A stretch of DNA of 64,000 bases from Cupriavidus gilardii (GCF_008801915.1 NZ_VZOV01000003.1:62001-126000); one strand, 5' to 3'; shown: positions 8,355 to 18,771, numbered from the stretch's first letter. Numbers and translations are program-made. Notes: generated from the letters alone by a model not told the origin.

Positions 8355-8836
8355 TGGCAGAAGGAGACCTTGTCGATGCGCTGGCCCGCGACCGCGGGCA
8401 GATGGTCGGCGGCGCGGCCCAGGCCCGGAATCACCAGGTCGGGTTCGAGTTCGAGCAGCGGCACCAGCGTGAACGCGCGCGCCGCCACGCGCGGATGCGG
8501 CACGGTCAGCTGCGCGCCGTCATGCATTTCGTCGCCGAACACCAGCAGGTCGAGGTCCAGCGTGCGCGGCGCATTGCGGAAGGGCCGCTCGCGGCCGAAC
8601 TGGTCTTCGATATGGTGGCAGATGACCAGCAGCTGGGCGGCGGTGAAGCTGGTCTCCAGCTTGACCACCGCGTTGTAGTAATCGTCGCCGCTGGCATCGA
8701 CCGGCGCGCTGCGGTACAGCGAGGATCGCGCGACGATGCGGATGCCGACCTGCTGCGCCAGGCAGACGATGGCGTCCTTGACGGCTTGTTTTGCGTCGCC
8801 CAGGTTGGCGCCGATGCCGATGAAGGCCAGTGTCAT
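8318..8836 (-). CDS. folK: 2-amino-4-hydroxy-6-hydroxymethyldihydropteridine pyrophosphokinase
   Basis: 172 residues, slightly longer than E. coli HPPK (about 159) because of a C-terminal tail. It transfers pyrophosphate from ATP to the pterin in folate synthesis. Visible signatures are GIGANLGD at the N-terminus and RPFRNAPRTLDLDLLVFGD, which carries the magnesium-binding aspartates. The start overlaps the pcnB stop as ATGA at 8836-8833, the pcnB-folK coupling seen widely in proteobacteria. Confidence 0.96.
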   Translation of the reverse strand: MTLAFIGIGANLGDAKQAVKDAIVCLAQQVGIRIVARSSLYRSAPVDASGDDYYNAVVKLETSFTAAQLLVICHHIEDQFGRERPFRNAPRTLDLDLLVFGDEMHDGAQLTVPHPRVAARAFTLVPLLELEPDLVIPGLGRAADHLPAVAGQRIDKVSFCQCTRQAESLRSS

Positions 8837-10338
8837 TCGGTTTCCTCCGGCTGGCCGCGCCTGCCACCTTGCTGGTCGGCTGGCGCGTCCATCTCATCCC
8901 GGGGGGAAACTTTATCCGATTTCCGTGCCGGCCGCCGACGGCGCTTCTTGCGCGCGGGACCTTCGCTGCCGGCGGTGCCGGAGGCGCGTGCCGCCTCGAT
9001 CAGATTCTCGCGGCCTTCGGAATCGGCGTTCTGGAAGTCCTGCCACCAGCTCGCCAGTTCGGCCGGCATTTCGCCGGCCTCGCAGCGCAGCTGCAGGAAG
9101 TCGAAGCCGGCCCGAAAGCGCGGCGACTCCAGCAGCCGGAACGGCATGCGGCCCACGCGCTTCTCGAAGCGCGGCTGCATGCCCCAGATGTCCCGCATGT
9201 CGGTGACGAAGCGGCGCTGGATCGCCAGCTGGCCGGTCTGGCGCTCGAGCACGTCGTCCATTGCCGCATTGAGCGCCGCGATCGGATGCTCGCCGGCCTC
9301 GCGCAGCGACTTCCAGCGCTGCAGCACGTGGTGCCACAGCAGCGCGGCGAACAGGAAGCCCGGCGAAACGGGCTTGCCGGTCTGCACCCGGCGGTCGGTA
9401 TTGTCCAGCGCCAGCTGCACGAAGCGCTGGCCCAGCGGCTGTTCGATCGCGACGTCGAGCAGCGGCAGCAAGCCCTTGTGCAGGCCGGCCTTGCGCAGCT
9501 CCTGCAGCGAGGCCCAGGCGTGGCCGGACATCAGCAGCTTGAGCATCTCGTCGAACAGGCGCGCGCTCGGCACGTTGTGGATCAGCGAGGCCAGATCGGC
9601 GATCGGCTGGCGCGTGGCCTCGTCGATGTCGAAGCCGGTCTTGGCGGCGAACCGTACCACGCGCAGCATCCGCACCGGGTCCTCGCGGTAGCGGGTGACC
9701 GGGTCGCCGATCATCCGCAGCGTGCGCGCCCGCATGTCTTCCATGCCGTGGTGGTAGTCGTGCACCGTCTGCTCGGCCGGGTCGTAGTACATCGCGTTGA
9801 TGGTGAAGTCGCGCCGTTCGGCGTCCTCCGCCTGCGAGCCCCAGACGTTGTCGCGCAGCACCCGGCCGGAGGCGTCGATCGCGTGGGTCTTGTTGTCCAG
9901 TTCGGCGCGCTTGAGGCGGCGGCCTTCGGGCAGCGTTTCGCTGGCCACCGCGTCGACCAGCGCACGGAAGGTCGACACCTCGATGATTTCCTGCTCGCGC
10001 CCGCCGTAGAAGGTCACGTGCACGATCTGGAAGCGCCGGCCGATGATGCGCGAGCGGCGGAACAGCGCCTGCACCTGCTCGGGCGTGGCGTTGGTCGCCA
10101 CGTCGAAGTCCTTGGGCTTGATGCCGAGCAGCAGGTCGCGCACCGCGCCGCCGACGATGAAGGCCTGGTAGCCGGCCTGCTGCAGCGTGCTGGTTACCTT
10201 GACCGCGTTGCGCGACAGCAGCGCCGGATCGATCTGGTGCTCGTCGGCGGTGATGATGCGCGGCGTGTGGGCGCGGCCGAGGCGGCGCTGCTTGGGCCCG
10301 GGCTTGCCCAGCAGCCGGTTGATTAGCTTCTTGATCAC
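8833..10338 (-). CDS. pcnB: Poly(A) polymerase I
   Basis: 501 residues from a GTG at 10338, one base after the stop of the HAD gene; an ATG at 10380 would overlap that gene by 41 nt and add residues unlike the family. It adds 3' poly(A) tails that target RNA for decay. The class II nucleotidyltransferase core shows IVGGAVRDLLLG at 61-72 and the catalytic DFD at 77-79, followed by RRDFTINAM and the RNA-binding region (RYREDPVRMLRVVRFAAK). The tail is strongly basic (RKKRRRRPARKSDK), as in PcnB. folK follows with an ATGA overlap. Confidence 0.95.
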   Translation of the reverse strand: MIKKLINRLLGKPGPKQRRLGRAHTPRIITADEHQIDPALLSRNAVKVTSTLQQAGYQAFIVGGAVRDLLLGIKPKDFDVATNATPEQVQALFRRSRIIGRRFQIVHVTFYGGREQEIIEVSTFRALVDAVASETLPEGRRLKRAELDNKTHAIDASGRVLRDNVWGSQAEDAERRDFTINAMYYDPAEQTVHDYHHGMEDMRARTLRMIGDPVTRYREDPVRMLRVVRFAAKTGFDIDEATRQPIADLASLIHNVPSARLFDEMLKLLMSGHAWASLQELRKAGLHKGLLPLLDVAIEQPLGQRFVQLALDNTDRRVQTGKPVSPGFLFAALLWHHVLQRWKSLREAGEHPIAALNAAMDDVLERQTGQLAIQRRFVTDMRDIWGMQPRFEKRVGRMPFRLLESPRFRAGFDFLQLRCEAGEMPAELASWWQDFQNADSEGRENLIEAARASGTAGSEGPARKKRRRRPARKSDKVSPRDEMDAPADQQGGRRGQPEETE

Positions 10339-10339
10339 G

Positions 10340-11014
10340 TCAGAACAGGTCCATGATGCGCCAGCCGGCCGCGGCGGCATGATGGCGGAGGCGCTCGTCC
10401 GGGTTGGTGGCGATCGGCTCGGTGACCTTGGCCAGCAGCGGCAGGTCGTTCATCGAATCGCTGTAGAAGGTGGTGGTGGCGAAGTCCTGCCAGCGCGCGC
10501 CCTGTTCCTTCAGCCAGGCCTCGACGCGGGCGATCTTGCCTTCGCGAAAGCTCGGGATGCCGAACACTTCGCCGGTGTAGGCGCTCTCGGCCAGGCCGTC
10601 GGCGGTGGCCGGTTCGGTGGCGATCAGGTGCTTGATGCCGAAGGCGGCGGCGATCGGCGCGGTGACGAAGCTGTTGGTTGCCGTGACGATGGCACACAGG
10701 TCGCCGGCATCCAGATGCTTGTAGACCAGCGCGCGAGCCTGCGGCGTGATGGCCGGCTCGATCACTTCATGCATGAATTGCTGGCGCCAGGCGTTCAGGC
10801 GCTCGCGCGGATGAGCGGCCAGCGGGGCCAGCGCGAACTTCAGGAAGGCCTGGATATCGAGGGTGCCGGCCTTGTAGTGGCCGTAGAACTCGTCGTTCTT
10901 GCGACGGTAGGGTTCCTCGTCGACCACGCCGAGACGGACCAGAAAGCGGCCCCATTCGTGGTCGCTGTCGGTCGGGATCAGGGTGTGGTCGAGGTCGAAC
11001 AATGCCAGATTCAT
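10340..11014 (-). CDS. HAD-superfamily phosphatase, SerB-like subfamily IB
   Basis: 224 residues. Motif I FDLDHT with Asp7 and Asp9 is at the N-terminus, motif II is TAT near 115, and motif III/IV is YSDSMNDLPLL near 187. The helical cap after motif I places it in HAD class IB (phosphoserine phosphatase-like, TIGR01490 type). The true substrate is unknown; histidinol-phosphatase activity has been assigned to some relatives. The ATG at 11014 is 8 nt after a TAAAAT -10 box, so its mRNA may be leaderless. pcnB begins one base after its stop. Confidence 0.88.
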   Translation of the reverse strand: MNLALFDLDHTLIPTDSDHEWGRFLVRLGVVDEEPYRRKNDEFYGHYKAGTLDIQAFLKFALAPLAAHPRERLNAWRQQFMHEVIEPAITPQARALVYKHLDAGDLCAIVTATNSFVTAPIAAAFGIKHLIATEPATADGLAESAYTGEVFGIPSFREGKIARVEAWLKEQGARWQDFATTTFYSDSMNDLPLLAKVTEPIATNPDERLRHHAAAAGWRIMDLF

Positions 11015-11022
11015 GGGCGGCG

Positions 11023-11028
11023 ATTTTA
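11023..11028 (-). promoter_or_regulatory. -10 box of the HAD phosphatase gene
   Basis: TAAAAT on the minus strand, followed by CGCCGCCC and then the ATG at 11014. The 8-nt distance puts the expected transcription start at or next to the start codon. No clear -35 box was identified. Confidence 0.5.
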
Positions 11029-11127
11029 CCTTAAGGGGATGACGGCCGGCTGGCGGCCAATTGCAGGGACCGTGCCAGGACGCGGGCCGGGTGCAGACCT
11101 GGCGACGGCTTTTGGCCGGCCCGCGCG

Positions 11128-11835
11128 CTATTCACGCAACTCGGCGAACATTTCGCGCAACAGCGGCAGCGTCACTGCCCGCTTGCGTTCGAGCGAATAG
11201 GTGTCGAGCGCGTCCAGCAGCGCCATCAGGCTGGGCATGTCGCGATAGTGACGTGTCACCAGCCAGTGCGGGATTTCGGGAGACAGCTGCAGCCCGCGTT
11301 CGCGCGCGGCCTGCACCAGTGCCGCCATCTTGTCGTCGTCCGACAGCGGCGCGAGCTGGTAGACCAGGCCCCAGCCGAGCCGCGTGCGCAGGTCCTCGCG
11401 CACCGGCATGGTGACCGGGGCCAGGCTGCCGGCCACCACCAGCGCGGTGCGCACGTGCGCGCGGACCTCGTTATACAGCGAAAACACCGCGATCTGGCGG
11501 GCCTCGTCGAGCAGGTCGACATCGTCGACGGTGTACAGCTGGCAGCTCGGATCGAAGATGAAGTCGGCCAGCGCGTGGTGCGGGCTCAGATAGCGGCAGC
11601 GCAGGCCGGCATGGGCGCCGGCATCGCACAGCGCGTGCAGCAGATGGGTGCGGCCCGAGCCGGTCTCGCCCCACAGATAGATCAGCCGGTCGGCGGCGCG
11701 CTCCTGCGCCACCGCGCCCGGCAGCTCGCGCAGCCGTTGCACCGGCTCGCGGTTGGCCGACACGAAGAAGTTCTCGAAGGTCGACGGCGGCGGGCTGCCG
11801 AGTTCCAGCGACAGTTGCTTGGGGCGCGGAGACAT
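11128..11835 (-). CDS. hda: DnaA regulatory inactivator Hda
   Basis: 235 residues, the normal Hda size. With the DNA-loaded sliding clamp it stimulates ATP hydrolysis by DnaA and so limits re-initiation. The clamp-binding motif QLSLEL is at residues 7-12. The AAA+ core has a degenerate Walker A (WGETGSGRTHLLHAL, Arg in place of Lys), as usual for Hda-type proteins, and a Walker B-like YTVDDVDLL. The family is distinguished from DnaA by its short length and lack of a DNA-binding C-terminus. It lies 10 nt after the AI-2E permease gene. Confidence 0.94.
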   Translation of the reverse strand: MSPRPKQLSLELGSPPPSTFENFFVSANREPVQRLRELPGAVAQERAADRLIYLWGETGSGRTHLLHALCDAGAHAGLRCRYLSPHHALADFIFDPSCQLYTVDDVDLLDEARQIAVFSLYNEVRAHVRTALVVAGSLAPVTMPVREDLRTRLGWGLVYQLAPLSDDDKMAALVQAARERGLQLSPEIPHWLVTRHYRDMPSLMALLDALDTYSLERKRAVTLPLLREMFAELRE

Positions 11836-11845
11836 GGCGTATCGA

Positions 11846-12916
11846 TTACTTCCGGTAGAGGTCGCTTGTCACGTACAGCCGCCGCAGCTGGCGGGCGCCA
11901 ACCAGCAGGACCGCGCAGGTCGGCAGCGCCAGCAGCACGCCGAAGAAGCCGAACAGCTGCCCGAAGGCGAGCAGGGCGAAGATCACCACCAGCGGATGCA
12001 GGCCGATCCGGTCGCCCACCAGCCGCGGCGTCAGATAGAAGCTCTCGACGAACTGGCCGATGCCGTAGACCAGCGCGACCGCGCCCAGTCCGTACAAGTT
12101 GCCGAACTGCAGCAGCGCCGCGACGATCGCCAGCGCCAAGCCGAAGCCGAAGCCGATATAGGGGATGAAGACTGCCAGGCCGGTGAACACGCCGATCGGG
12201 ATCGCGATCTCGAAGCCGGCGATGGTCAGGCCGATCGAATACAGCGCGGCCAGGATCAGCATCACCAGGATCTGCCCGCGCAGATACTGCGACAGCAGCG
12301 CGTCGGTTTCGGCCGTCAGCTCGCGTACCTTGGGCACCCAGCGGCGCGGCACCAGGCCCTCGATCCGGCGCATCACCATGTGCCAGTCCATCAGCAGATA
12401 GAACATGACGATCGGCACCAGCAGCGCCAGCCCGCCGTAGGTGACCAGCGCCGTGCCGGAGACGCGCACATAGGTCAGCAGCACCGCCAGCAGGTCCTCG
12501 GGGCTGGCGGCGAAGCGCTCGGACATCATGCGGCGCAGGCCCGGGAAGTCGAAGCGCACGCGCACGCCAAGCTCGGACAGCCGCGGGGCCACCACCGAAT
12601 TGAGCTTCTTCAGCAGCTCGGGCAACTGCTCGCGCAATTGCGGAATCTCGCGCTGGAGCACGGCAATGACCAGCAGCACCAGCAGCACCACGACGACGAT
12701 CAGCAGCAGGATCATCAGCGAGACGGCGATCATCCGCGGCACCTTGTGCCGCTGCAGCCAATCGACGCCGGGGTTCAGGATATAGGCGAAGATGAACGCG
12801 AACAGGAAGGGCGACAGCACCGGCGCCAGCGCCAGCAGCGTGGCGAACAGCACGACGCCGAGCGCGACCCAGAGCAGAATGCGCTTGGCCTCGTGGGACA
12901 GCAGGGGGGCGTTCAT
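11846..12916 (-). CDS. AI-2E family transporter (PerM-like)
   Basis: 356 residues from the ATG at 12916; the upstream open frame lacks family-like sequence. About eight membrane segments: two near residues 15-60, one at 70-95, then a soluble stretch (110-150) and a C-terminal block from 160 to 345 rich in GLAVFIPYIGFGFG-type sequence. The family exports autoinducer-2 or acts in ion homeostasis in a few studied cases; the substrate here is unknown. It heads the minus-strand run that continues with hda and is divergent from purM. Confidence 0.88.
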   Translation of the reverse strand: MNAPLLSHEAKRILLWVALGVVLFATLLALAPVLSPFLFAFIFAYILNPGVDWLQRHKVPRMIAVSLMILLLIVVVVLLVLLVIAVLQREIPQLREQLPELLKKLNSVVAPRLSELGVRVRFDFPGLRRMMSERFAASPEDLLAVLLTYVRVSGTALVTYGGLALLVPIVMFYLLMDWHMVMRRIEGLVPRRWVPKVRELTAETDALLSQYLRGQILVMLILAALYSIGLTIAGFEIAIPIGVFTGLAVFIPYIGFGFGLALAIVAALLQFGNLYGLGAVALVYGIGQFVESFYLTPRLVGDRIGLHPLVVIFALLAFGQLFGFFGVLLALPTCAVLLVGARQLRRLYVTSDLYRK

Positions 12917-13059
12917 CGGGAAAGTCGGGAAAAGACCGGCAAAAAGAGACCAGCAAAAAAGAAGGGCGAGAACGGGCGGCAAGCGCGCGTCGTCGCCCGG
13001 CGGCGGCGGGTTTGCATGGCGCGAGCCGATGCAACTGGAAGCCGACACCCTGTATCCGT

Positions 13060-13065
13060 TAAAAT
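13060..13065 (+). promoter_or_regulatory. -10 box of purM
   Basis: TAAAAT followed by CGCG, the same arrangement as upstream of the desaturase gene (50107). It implies a leader of about 125 nt before the purM ATG. The rest of the 281-bp divergent gap (12917-13197) holds no gene. Confidence 0.45.
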
Positions 13066-13197
13066 CGCGATTCTACTGGACTCGCGACCGGCCAACCGGT
13101 GCCGCGAGGGCCGCATTCCTCACTTGTGCGTGGTCCGACGCTTGATCCGACTCGCCCGAGTGTCGTCATTTCCATCATCCAGGACCCGCAGAACTCC

Positions 13198-14250
<1,053 letters not shown>

Positions 14251-14280
14251 TCTCCCTTCGGCTCTGGAATGCCGAAAGAA

Positions 14281-14313
14281 AACAGGCGGATGCTCGGGCA
14301 TCCGCCTGTTTTT
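14281..14313. terminator. Bidirectional terminator between purM and an acetyltransferase gene
   Basis: A perfect 13-bp stem, AACAGGCGGATGC / GCATCCGCCTGTT, with a TCGG loop, followed by T-rich sequence on the plus strand and flanked by A-rich sequence that serves the minus strand. It should stop both converging transcripts. Confidence 0.9.
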
Positions 14314-14342
14314 GTTTGGGGCGCGCCGCTGCGGTGTTGAGG

Positions 14343-14849
14343 TCAGCCTTGCCTGGCCGCCATCGCCGTCAACGCTTCGCCGGTGACCCGGCAGATGCGC
14401 CAGTCCGGCAGCACGCTCGCGCCCATCGCGCGATAGAAGTCGATCGACGGCGTGTTCCAGTCCAGCACCGTCCATTCGAAACGACCGCAACCGCGCTCGA
14501 CCGCCAGCCCTGCCAGATGGACCAGCAAGGCCTTGCCGATGCCGTGGCCGCGCCAGGCCGGCTCGACGTACAGGTCCTCGAGGTAGAGGCCCGGCTTGGC
14601 CAGGAACGTCGAATAGTTGTGGAAGAACAGCGCGAAGCCGATGGCGCGGGGGCCTTCGGGTGTTGGCACCTCGGCCAGCACCGCCTCGGCCAGCGGCCGC
14701 TCGCCGAACAGCGTCCGGCGCAGCTTCTCGGGCGTCGCCTCGACCAGATGGGTCAGCTTCTCGTACTCGGCGAGTTCGGCGATCAGGCGCAGCAGCGTGT
14801 CGCAGTCGGCGGCGGTGGCGGGGCGTAGCGTGAAGGCGGCGTCGGTCAT
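14343..14849 (-). CDS. GNAT-family N-acetyltransferase, diamine/thialysine acetyltransferase-like
   Basis: 168 residues. The acetyl-CoA-binding signature is LYVEPAWRGHGIGKALL, with the family's VLDWNTPSIDFYRAMGA near the C-terminus. LYLEDLYV and the AEYEKL stretch are typical of the SSAT/SAT2 branch that acetylates polyamines or thialysine. The exact substrate is inference. It follows miaA on the same strand with a 71-nt gap, in which a GATAAT suggests its own promoter. Confidence 0.85.
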   Translation of the reverse strand: MTDAAFTLRPATAADCDTLLRLIAELAEYEKLTHLVEATPEKLRRTLFGERPLAEAVLAEVPTPEGPRAIGFALFFHNYSTFLAKPGLYLEDLYVEPAWRGHGIGKALLVHLAGLAVERGCGRFEWTVLDWNTPSIDFYRAMGASVLPDWRICRVTGEALTAMAARQG

Positions 14850-14920
14850 GGCGGCAGAATTCGAGTCAGGAGTCCGGACGGGACGAAGCCGCGATTATCG
14901 CGCGCTGCGTGCGTCCCTGG

Positions 14921-15874
14921 CTACGAGCCCAACCGCGCCAGCCGCGCCACCTGATCGACATAGTCGGGCGCCAGGCAATCGACCACCAGCCGTTCCGGCG
15001 TCGAGCGCAGCCACGTCAGCTGGCGCTTGCACAGCTGGCGGGTCGCGGCGATGCCGCGCTCGCGCATCGTGGCGAAATCGCAGTGGCCGTCCAGGTATTC
15101 CCAGACCTGCCGGTAGCCGACGCAGCGGATCGACGGCAGCCCCGGATGCAGGTCGCCGCGCGAGCGCAGGCGCTCGACCTCGTCGAGCAGGCCGCCGCCC
15201 AGCATTGCGTCGAAGCGGGCCTCGATGCGCGCGTGCAGCACGGCGCGGTCCGACGGCTCCAGCGCGATGGCGCGGAAACGCGAGCCCGCCTGGCCATCGA
15301 AGGTACGCGCATCGGCCTCGCGGGCCAGCAGCGCCGACATCGGCTGCCCGGTCAGCCGGTGAATCTCGAGCGCGCGCTGGATGCGCTGCGAATCGTTGGG
15401 CGCCAGCCGGGCCGCGGTGACTGGGTCGACCTGGGCAAGCATCGCATGCAGGGCGGGCCAGCCGCGCTCTTCGGCCAGTCGGTCGAGCTCGGCGCGCACC
15501 TGCGGATCGGCCTGCGGCAGATCGTTCAGGCCCTGGGTCAGCGCCTTGTAGTACAGCATGGTGCCGCCGACGATCAGCGGCTCGCGGTCGCGCGCGCGGA
15601 TCGATTCGACCAGCGCATTGGTGTCGGCGACGAATTGCGCGGCCGAATAACTGTCGGCGGGATCGATGATGTCGATCAGATGGTGGGGCACCGCGGCCAG
15701 TTCGGCGGCGGAGGGCTTGGCGGTGCCGACGTCCATCTCGCGATAGACCAGCGCCGAATCCATGCTGATGATCTCGATCGGCGCGCGTGCGGCCAGCGCC
15801 AGCGCGGCCGCGGTCTTGCCCGAGGCGGTGGGGCCGAGCAGGCAGACGATCGGAGCGGGCGAAGCGGCGGCCAT
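14921..15874 (-). CDS. miaA: tRNA dimethylallyltransferase
   Basis: 317 residues. It adds a dimethylallyl group to A37 of tRNAs that read UNN codons. The P-loop GPTASGKT is at 14-21, followed by [37 protein letters not shown] and the C-terminal [12 protein letters not shown]. The start at 15874 is 34 nt after the mutL stop; the longer frame overlaps mutL and is low complexity. mutL-miaA linkage is common in proteobacteria. Confidence 0.96.
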   Translation of the reverse strand: MAAASPAPIVCLLGPTASGKTAAALALAARAPIEIISMDSALVYREMDVGTAKPSAAELAAVPHHLIDIIDPADSYSAAQFVADTNALVESIRARDREPLIVGGTMLYYKALTQGLNDLPQADPQVRAELDRLAEERGWPALHAMLAQVDPVTAARLAPNDSQRIQRALEIHRLTGQPMSALLAREADARTFDGQAGSRFRAIALEPSDRAVLHARIEARFDAMLGGGLLDEVERLRSRGDLHPGLPSIRCVGYRQVWEYLDGHCDFATMRERGIAATRQLCKRQLTWLRSTPERLVVDCLAPDYVDQVARLARLGS

Positions 15875-15908
15875 GGAGGAAGCGGGCGGCGACAGCGAGG
15901 GTGCGGCC

Positions 15909-17906
15909 TTACTGGCCGCGCAGGAACAGGCGGTCCAGCTCGGCCACGGTGAGCTGGACCCAGGTCGGCCGGCCATGGTTGCACTGGTCGGCGCGCTCGG
16001 TCTGCTCCATCTGTCGCAGCAGCGCGTTCATTTCCTCGACGGTCAGCTTGCGATTGGCGCGCACCGCGCTGTGGCAGGCCAGCGTCGCCAGCAGTTCGTT
16101 CTGACGCTCGGCCAGCACGCGGGAACCGCCGTAGGCGTGCAGATCGCGCAGCACGTCGCGCGCCAGCGCCTCGGCGTCGGCCTGCTTGAGCAGCGCGGGA
16201 ATGGCGCGCACCGCCAGCGTGGTTGGCGACACCGGTGCGATATCGAAACCGAGCAGCGCCAGCGTCTCCTGATGTTCCTCGGCTGCGCCGATCTCGACCG
16301 GGCTGGCCGGCAGCGTGACCGGAATGAGCAGCGGCTGCACCGTCATCCGGCGCGCGTCGAGCGCGGTCTTGATCTGCTCGTACAGGATCCGTTCGTGCGC
16401 GGCGTGCATGTCGACCAGCACCAGCCCGCGCGCGTTCTGCGCCAGCACGTAGATGCCGTGCAGTTGGGCGATGGCGTAGCCGAGCGGATGGTCGTCGGCG
16501 TCGTCCTGCAGGCCCACGGTGGCACGCGGCGCCTGCGTCGGCGCGCCGTCGAGCAGCGACGGCGGTTCGTTTTCTCGCGCGGCACGCGCATCGGCCAGCC
16601 ATGCGGGCGGCTGGCTCGACGGCGCGAAGCGCTGGCCGGCCGGCGACAGCGCATCGCGCACCATGCCCAGATAAGCCTGCCGCGGCTGGGCGATGCCCAG
16701 TTCGGTCTGGCGTGCCACGGCGGTGTAATCGACCCAGGGGCGCCCGCCGGGTTGCGCAGGGCTGGTGGCCGCGACGCGCAGCGCCGGCGCCTGGCCACCA
16801 TGGCCGACGCCGATGTCGGCGGTATGCAGGCTGTCGCCGTTCTCGCCCGCCTGGCGCGCCAGGCAGCGCTGTACCGCGTGGTAGACGAACTGATGGACCG
16901 CGCGCGACTCGCGGAAGCGCACCTCGATCTTGGATGGGTGCACGTTGACGTCGACCAGCTCGGGCGGCAGGTCCAGGCACAGCACATACGCCGGGAAACG
17001 GTCGCCGTGCAGCACGTCCTGATAGGCGCTGCGCACGGCGTGCGTCAGCAGCTTGTCGCGGACGAAGCGGCCATTGACGAAGAAGAACTGCTGGTCGGGA
17101 CGGCCGCGCGAGGCGGTCGGCAGTCCGGCGAAGCCGTACAGCGCGAGGTCGCCGGCCTGTTCCTCCAGCGGCAGCCGCGCGCGTGCAAATTCGCTGCCCA
17201 GCACCTGGGCCGTACGCGTGGCGACATCGCCCGCGTTCCAGTGCTCCATTGGCTTGCCGTTGTGATGAACCGACAGCGTGACGTCGGGCCGCGCCAGCGC
17301 GATGCGCCGGATCACCTCGAGGCAATGGCCGAGCTCGGTCTGTTCGCTCTTCAGGAATTTGCGGCGCGCGGGCGTATTGAAGTACAGGTGCTGCACGTCG
17401 ACGGTGGTGCCGACTCCGCCCGACGCGGGCTGCAGCGCCCCGGTATCCGCGTGGATCTGGCTGGCGTGGGGGCAGTTTGCCGTGCGGCTGGTCAGCACCA
17501 GCTGCGAGACCGAGGCAATCGAGGCCAGCGCCTCGCCGCGAAATCCCAGCGTCAGCACCGATTCCAGTTCGTCGAGCGAGGCGATCTTGCTGGTGGCATG
17601 GCGCATCAGCGCGACCGCCAGTTCGTCGGCCGGGATGCCGCAGCCATTGTCCGTGATCACGATGCGGCGTACGCCCCCTTCCTCGAGCCGGATCGACAGC
17701 TGTGTCGCGCCGGCATCGAGGGCGTTCTCCAGCAGCTCCTTGACTACCGAGGCCGGGCGCTCGACCACCTCGCCGGCCGCGATCTGGCTGACCAGCTGGT
17801 CGGGCAGCGGACGGATCGGCCGGGCCGGCCCCAGGCGGCGCCGGGGGCGTTCGGCCGAGGCGGCGTCGGAGGCTGGAGAGGCGGAGGAGGAGTGCGGCGC
17901 GGACAT
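15909..17906 (-). CDS. mutL: DNA mismatch repair protein MutL
   Basis: 665 residues. The N-terminal GHKL ATPase shows [19 protein letters not shown] and [12 protein letters not shown] variable Pro/Ala-rich linker spans roughly 340-460. The C-terminal domain has [12 protein letters not shown], matching the D-x-H-A-x2-E-x4-E endonuclease motif, ACHSAVR, and CNHGRPT, so this is the nicking type of MutL expected where MutH is absent. The ATG at 17906 is 7 nt after a perfect TATAAT; an alternative ATG at 17933 has a better ribosome site (AGAAGG) but would lie upstream of that -10 box. miaA follows. Confidence 0.95.
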   Translation of the reverse strand: MSAPHSSSASPASDAASAERPRRRLGPARPIRPLPDQLVSQIAAGEVVERPASVVKELLENALDAGATQLSIRLEEGGVRRIVITDNGCGIPADELAVALMRHATSKIASLDELESVLTLGFRGEALASIASVSQLVLTSRTANCPHASQIHADTGALQPASGGVGTTVDVQHLYFNTPARRKFLKSEQTELGHCLEVIRRIALARPDVTLSVHHNGKPMEHWNAGDVATRTAQVLGSEFARARLPLEEQAGDLALYGFAGLPTASRGRPDQQFFFVNGRFVRDKLLTHAVRSAYQDVLHGDRFPAYVLCLDLPPELVDVNVHPSKIEVRFRESRAVHQFVYHAVQRCLARQAGENGDSLHTADIGVGHGGQAPALRVAATSPAQPGGRPWVDYTAVARQTELGIAQPRQAYLGMVRDALSPAGQRFAPSSQPPAWLADARAARENEPPSLLDGAPTQAPRATVGLQDDADDHPLGYAIAQLHGIYVLAQNARGLVLVDMHAAHERILYEQIKTALDARRMTVQPLLIPVTLPASPVEIGAAEEHQETLALLGFDIAPVSPTTLAVRAIPALLKQADAEALARDVLRDLHAYGGSRVLAERQNELLATLACHSAVRANRKLTVEEMNALLRQMEQTERADQCNHGRPTWVQLTVAELDRLFLRGQ

Positions 17907-17913
17907 GGCAGCG

Positions 17914-17919
17914 ATTATA
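17914..17919 (-). promoter_or_regulatory. -10 box of mutL
   Basis: Perfect TATAAT followed by CGCTGCC and the ATG at 17906. Transcription would begin at about the start codon, implying a leaderless mutL mRNA if the shorter start is used. Confidence 0.5.
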
Positions 17920-18033
17920 CGTGCCGGCTTCATTGCGGCCTTCTCATGGTTTCGTGGCTGCCTTGCGTGCGCGAGGTCGCACTCACGGTCCGCAGGCGGC
18001 CGTTTCGTCGCCGGTGCGGGCACGTTCGTCTTG

Positions 18034-18039
18034 TATGAT
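18034..18039 (+). promoter_or_regulatory. -10 box of dedA
   Basis: TATGAT followed by GTCGGG, 28 nt before the TTG start of the dedA-type gene. Confidence 0.4.
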
Positions 18040-18067
18040 GTCGGGCTGGAAAAAGTTGGGGAACGTC

Positions 18068-18727
18068 TTGGATATCGTATTGCAGGTGATTGACATGCTG
18101 CTGCATGTCGACAAGTACCTCGGCACCGTGATTCAGCAATATGGCGCCTGGGTCTACGCCATTCTGTTCGCGATCGTCTTTGCCGAGACCGGCCTGGTGG
18201 TGGCGCCTTTCCTGCCCGGCGATTCGCTGCTCTTCATCGCCGGCGCCTTCTGCGCGACGGGGGCGATGAACGAGTGGGTGCTGATCGGCCTGCTGCTGGT
18301 CGCCGCGATCGGCGGCAATACCGTCAACTACTGGGTCGGCAGCTGGATCGGACCCAAGGTGTTCGACCATCAATGGCGCTTCCTGGACCAGCAGGCACTG
18401 CGCAAGACCCACGACTTCTACGAGCGCCACGGCGGCAAGACGCTGGTGATCGCCCGTTTCGTGCCCATCGTGCGGACCTTTGCCCCATTCGTGGCCGGCG
18501 TGTCGCAGATGACCTTCGCGCGCTTCCAGCTGTTCAATGTGGTCGGCGCCGTCACCTGGGTGGTGGGCCTGGTGTTTGCGGGCTACTTCTTCGGCAACCT
18601 GCCGTTCATCAAGCAATACCTGAACCTGATCGTGCTGGTCGGCATCAGCGCGGCGATCGTACCGCTGATCCTCGGCGGGCTGTGGCGCCTGGTGCGGCGA
18701 GGCGACAAGCGCCGCCGCGTGTCGTAA
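18068..18727 (+). CDS. DedA-family membrane protein (VTT domain)
   Basis: 219 residues from a TTG at 18068 with GGGGA 5 nt upstream; this start matches family N-termini (LDIVLQVIDMLLHVDKYL), while earlier ATGs overlap a -10 box. Signatures: ETGLVVAPFLPGDSLLFIAGA, then RFVPIVRTFAPFVAGVSQM with the conserved Arg and Pro of the VTT fold. About five membrane segments. DedA proteins are inner-membrane carriers tied to proton-motive force and lipid-carrier or phospholipid flipping. The particular substrate is unknown. Confidence 0.9.
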   Translation: MDIVLQVIDMLLHVDKYLGTVIQQYGAWVYAILFAIVFAETGLVVAPFLPGDSLLFIAGAFCATGAMNEWVLIGLLLVAAIGGNTVNYWVGSWIGPKVFDHQWRFLDQQALRKTHDFYERHGGKTLVIARFVPIVRTFAPFVAGVSQMTFARFQLFNVVGAVTWVVGLVFAGYFFGNLPFIKQYLNLIVLVGISAAIVPLILGGLWRLVRRGDKRRRVS

Positions 18728-18742
18728 GGCGCAGCTTGATGC

Positions 18743-18771
18743 CAGGCCGGCACCGTTGCGATGCCGGCCTG
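18743..18771 (+). terminator. Hairpin between dedA and the SirB1-family gene
   Basis: CAGGCCGGCA / TGCCGGCCTG, a 10-bp stem with a 9-nt loop, followed only by a pyrimidine-rich tract rather than a clean U-run. It sits between converging genes and probably ends dedA transcription. Confidence 0.55.
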
